A stretch of 6,558 bases of DNA. It comes from Pseudomonadota bacterium (GTDB lineage: Bacteria > Pseudomonadota > Alphaproteobacteria > Rhizobiales > Devosiaceae). Below the pieces are notes generated by a model. The model was not told the origin of the DNA. It saw nothing but the letters and a program-made list of their open reading frames with translations, and ran no database searches. Of the stretch, positions 6,433 through 6,558 are shown piece by piece (position 1 is the stretch's first letter; each line of letters opens with the position of its first letter). The position numbers were made by a program, and so were the translations under genes. Location of the stretch: positions 1 to 6,558 of the forward strand of contig JAEWHZ010000283.1 in assembly GCA_023387585.1 (NCBI GenBank), written 5' to 3'.

Positions 6433-6463
6433 TTGCTAATACCCTATAGGAATGATAGGGTAT
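6433..6463 (+). promoter_or_regulatory. Candidate promoter with a 9-7-9 palindromic operator
   Basis: The perfect inverted repeat ATACCCTAT (6439-6447) and ATAGGGTAT (6455-6463) is separated by the seven bases AGGAATG. It stands directly before the gene starting at 6489. A TTGCTA box (6433-6438) lies exactly 17 bases from TAGGGT (6456-6461), so the palindrome would fill the spacer and cover the -10 box, the classic place for a repressor. TATAGG at 6461-6466 is an alternative -10 box. TATAGG also occurs at 6445-6450, a direct repeat 16 bases apart. The inverted repeat is certain. The promoter boxes are weak matches, and binding by the adjacent Rrf2 protein is inferred. Confidence 0.6.
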
Positions 6464-6478
6464 AGGTTCGTTAACCGT

Positions 6479-6483
6479 GGGAG
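6479..6483 (+). promoter_or_regulatory. Ribosome binding site of the right-edge gene
   Basis: GGGAG stands five bases before the ATG at 6489. It supports that ATG as a real start and so supports the truncated gene. Confidence 0.6.
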
Positions 6484-6488
6484 CTGCC

Positions 6489-6558
6489 ATGCAGCGCACT
6501 GCAAAACGTCTCGGCCCGATCCTCGCCTATGCCGGATTGGCCGCCTCCCTGGCCTTCG
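6489..6558 (+). CDS. Start of an exported or membrane-anchored protein (3' end outside window)
   Basis: Only 23 codons are present. The peptide has a basic start (Arg3, Lys6, Arg7) followed by a hydrophobic stretch from about residue 9 to the edge, rich in Ala and Leu. This fits a Sec signal peptide or a first membrane helix. The GGGAG five bases upstream, the palindromic promoter region and the same orientation as its neighbours support a real gene. The function cannot be told from this fragment. A periplasmic solute-binding protein of an uptake system is one possibility, because regulators of this Rrf2 type often sit next to transport or sulfur genes, but nothing visible proves it. Confidence 0.6.
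   Translation, partial: MQRTAKRLGPILAYAGLAASLAF

Noticed and set aside
6305..6499. Minus-strand 64-codon open frame in the last intergenic gap
   Set aside because: It covers the palindromic promoter and the start of the plus-strand gene. The product has no recognisable motif.

Overview
The window is GC-rich DNA with short intergenic gaps. All recognisable genes are on the plus strand. Codon use (strong preference for G/C in third positions), the protein families and a palindromic repeat of a type I know from Mesorhizobium-like genomes suggest an alphaproteobacterium, probably Hyphomicrobiales (Phyllobacteriaceae-like). No rRNA, tRNA, CRISPR, transposase or phage gene is visible.

Layout. (1) Positions 2-3294 hold an ABC transporter pair: an ATPase cut off by the left edge and an 852-residue FtsX/MacB-type permease, joined by a TGATG stop/start overlap. 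Together they look like the YbbA-YbbP system. (2) Positions 3295-3505 are an intergenic region. It starts directly after the permease stop with a two-level palindrome typical of rhizobial dispersed repeats, and it carries a weak candidate promoter with a small inverted repeat in its spacer. (3) Positions 3506-5827 encode a YbaL/Kef-type CPA2 cation:proton antiporter with a C-terminal NAD-binding RCK (TrkA-N) domain and an additional tail of about 200 residues, rich in Pro and Glu. (4) Only 18 bases later, 5846-6274 encodes an Rrf2-family regulator with four clustered cysteines. (5) Positions 6275-6488 are non-coding: two small adjacent inverted repeats near the start, then a candidate promoter whose -35/-10 spacer is largely occupied by a 9-7-9 perfect inverted repeat. 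(6) From 6489 to the right edge lies the first 23 codons of a gene whose product begins with a signal-peptide-like or membrane-anchor-like segment.

How the parts may work together. The ABC pair is probably one envelope-lipid-related transport unit, separate from what follows. The antiporter and the Rrf2 regulator are probably co-transcribed. The Rrf2 protein is the obvious candidate to bind the palindrome in front of the next gene; this is inferred from position and is not shown by the sequence.

The most unusual feature is in the antiporter. At three positions that matter for ion coupling in this family the protein differs from the YbaL/Kef pattern as I recall it: the Glu-Asp pair is Glu-Asn, the Gly-Pro turn is Ala-Gln with one residue missing, and the conserved late-helix Lys is Arg. 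With the long disordered tail, this suggests a protein with altered coupling or one turned into a sensor. I see no wholly new multigene system here.
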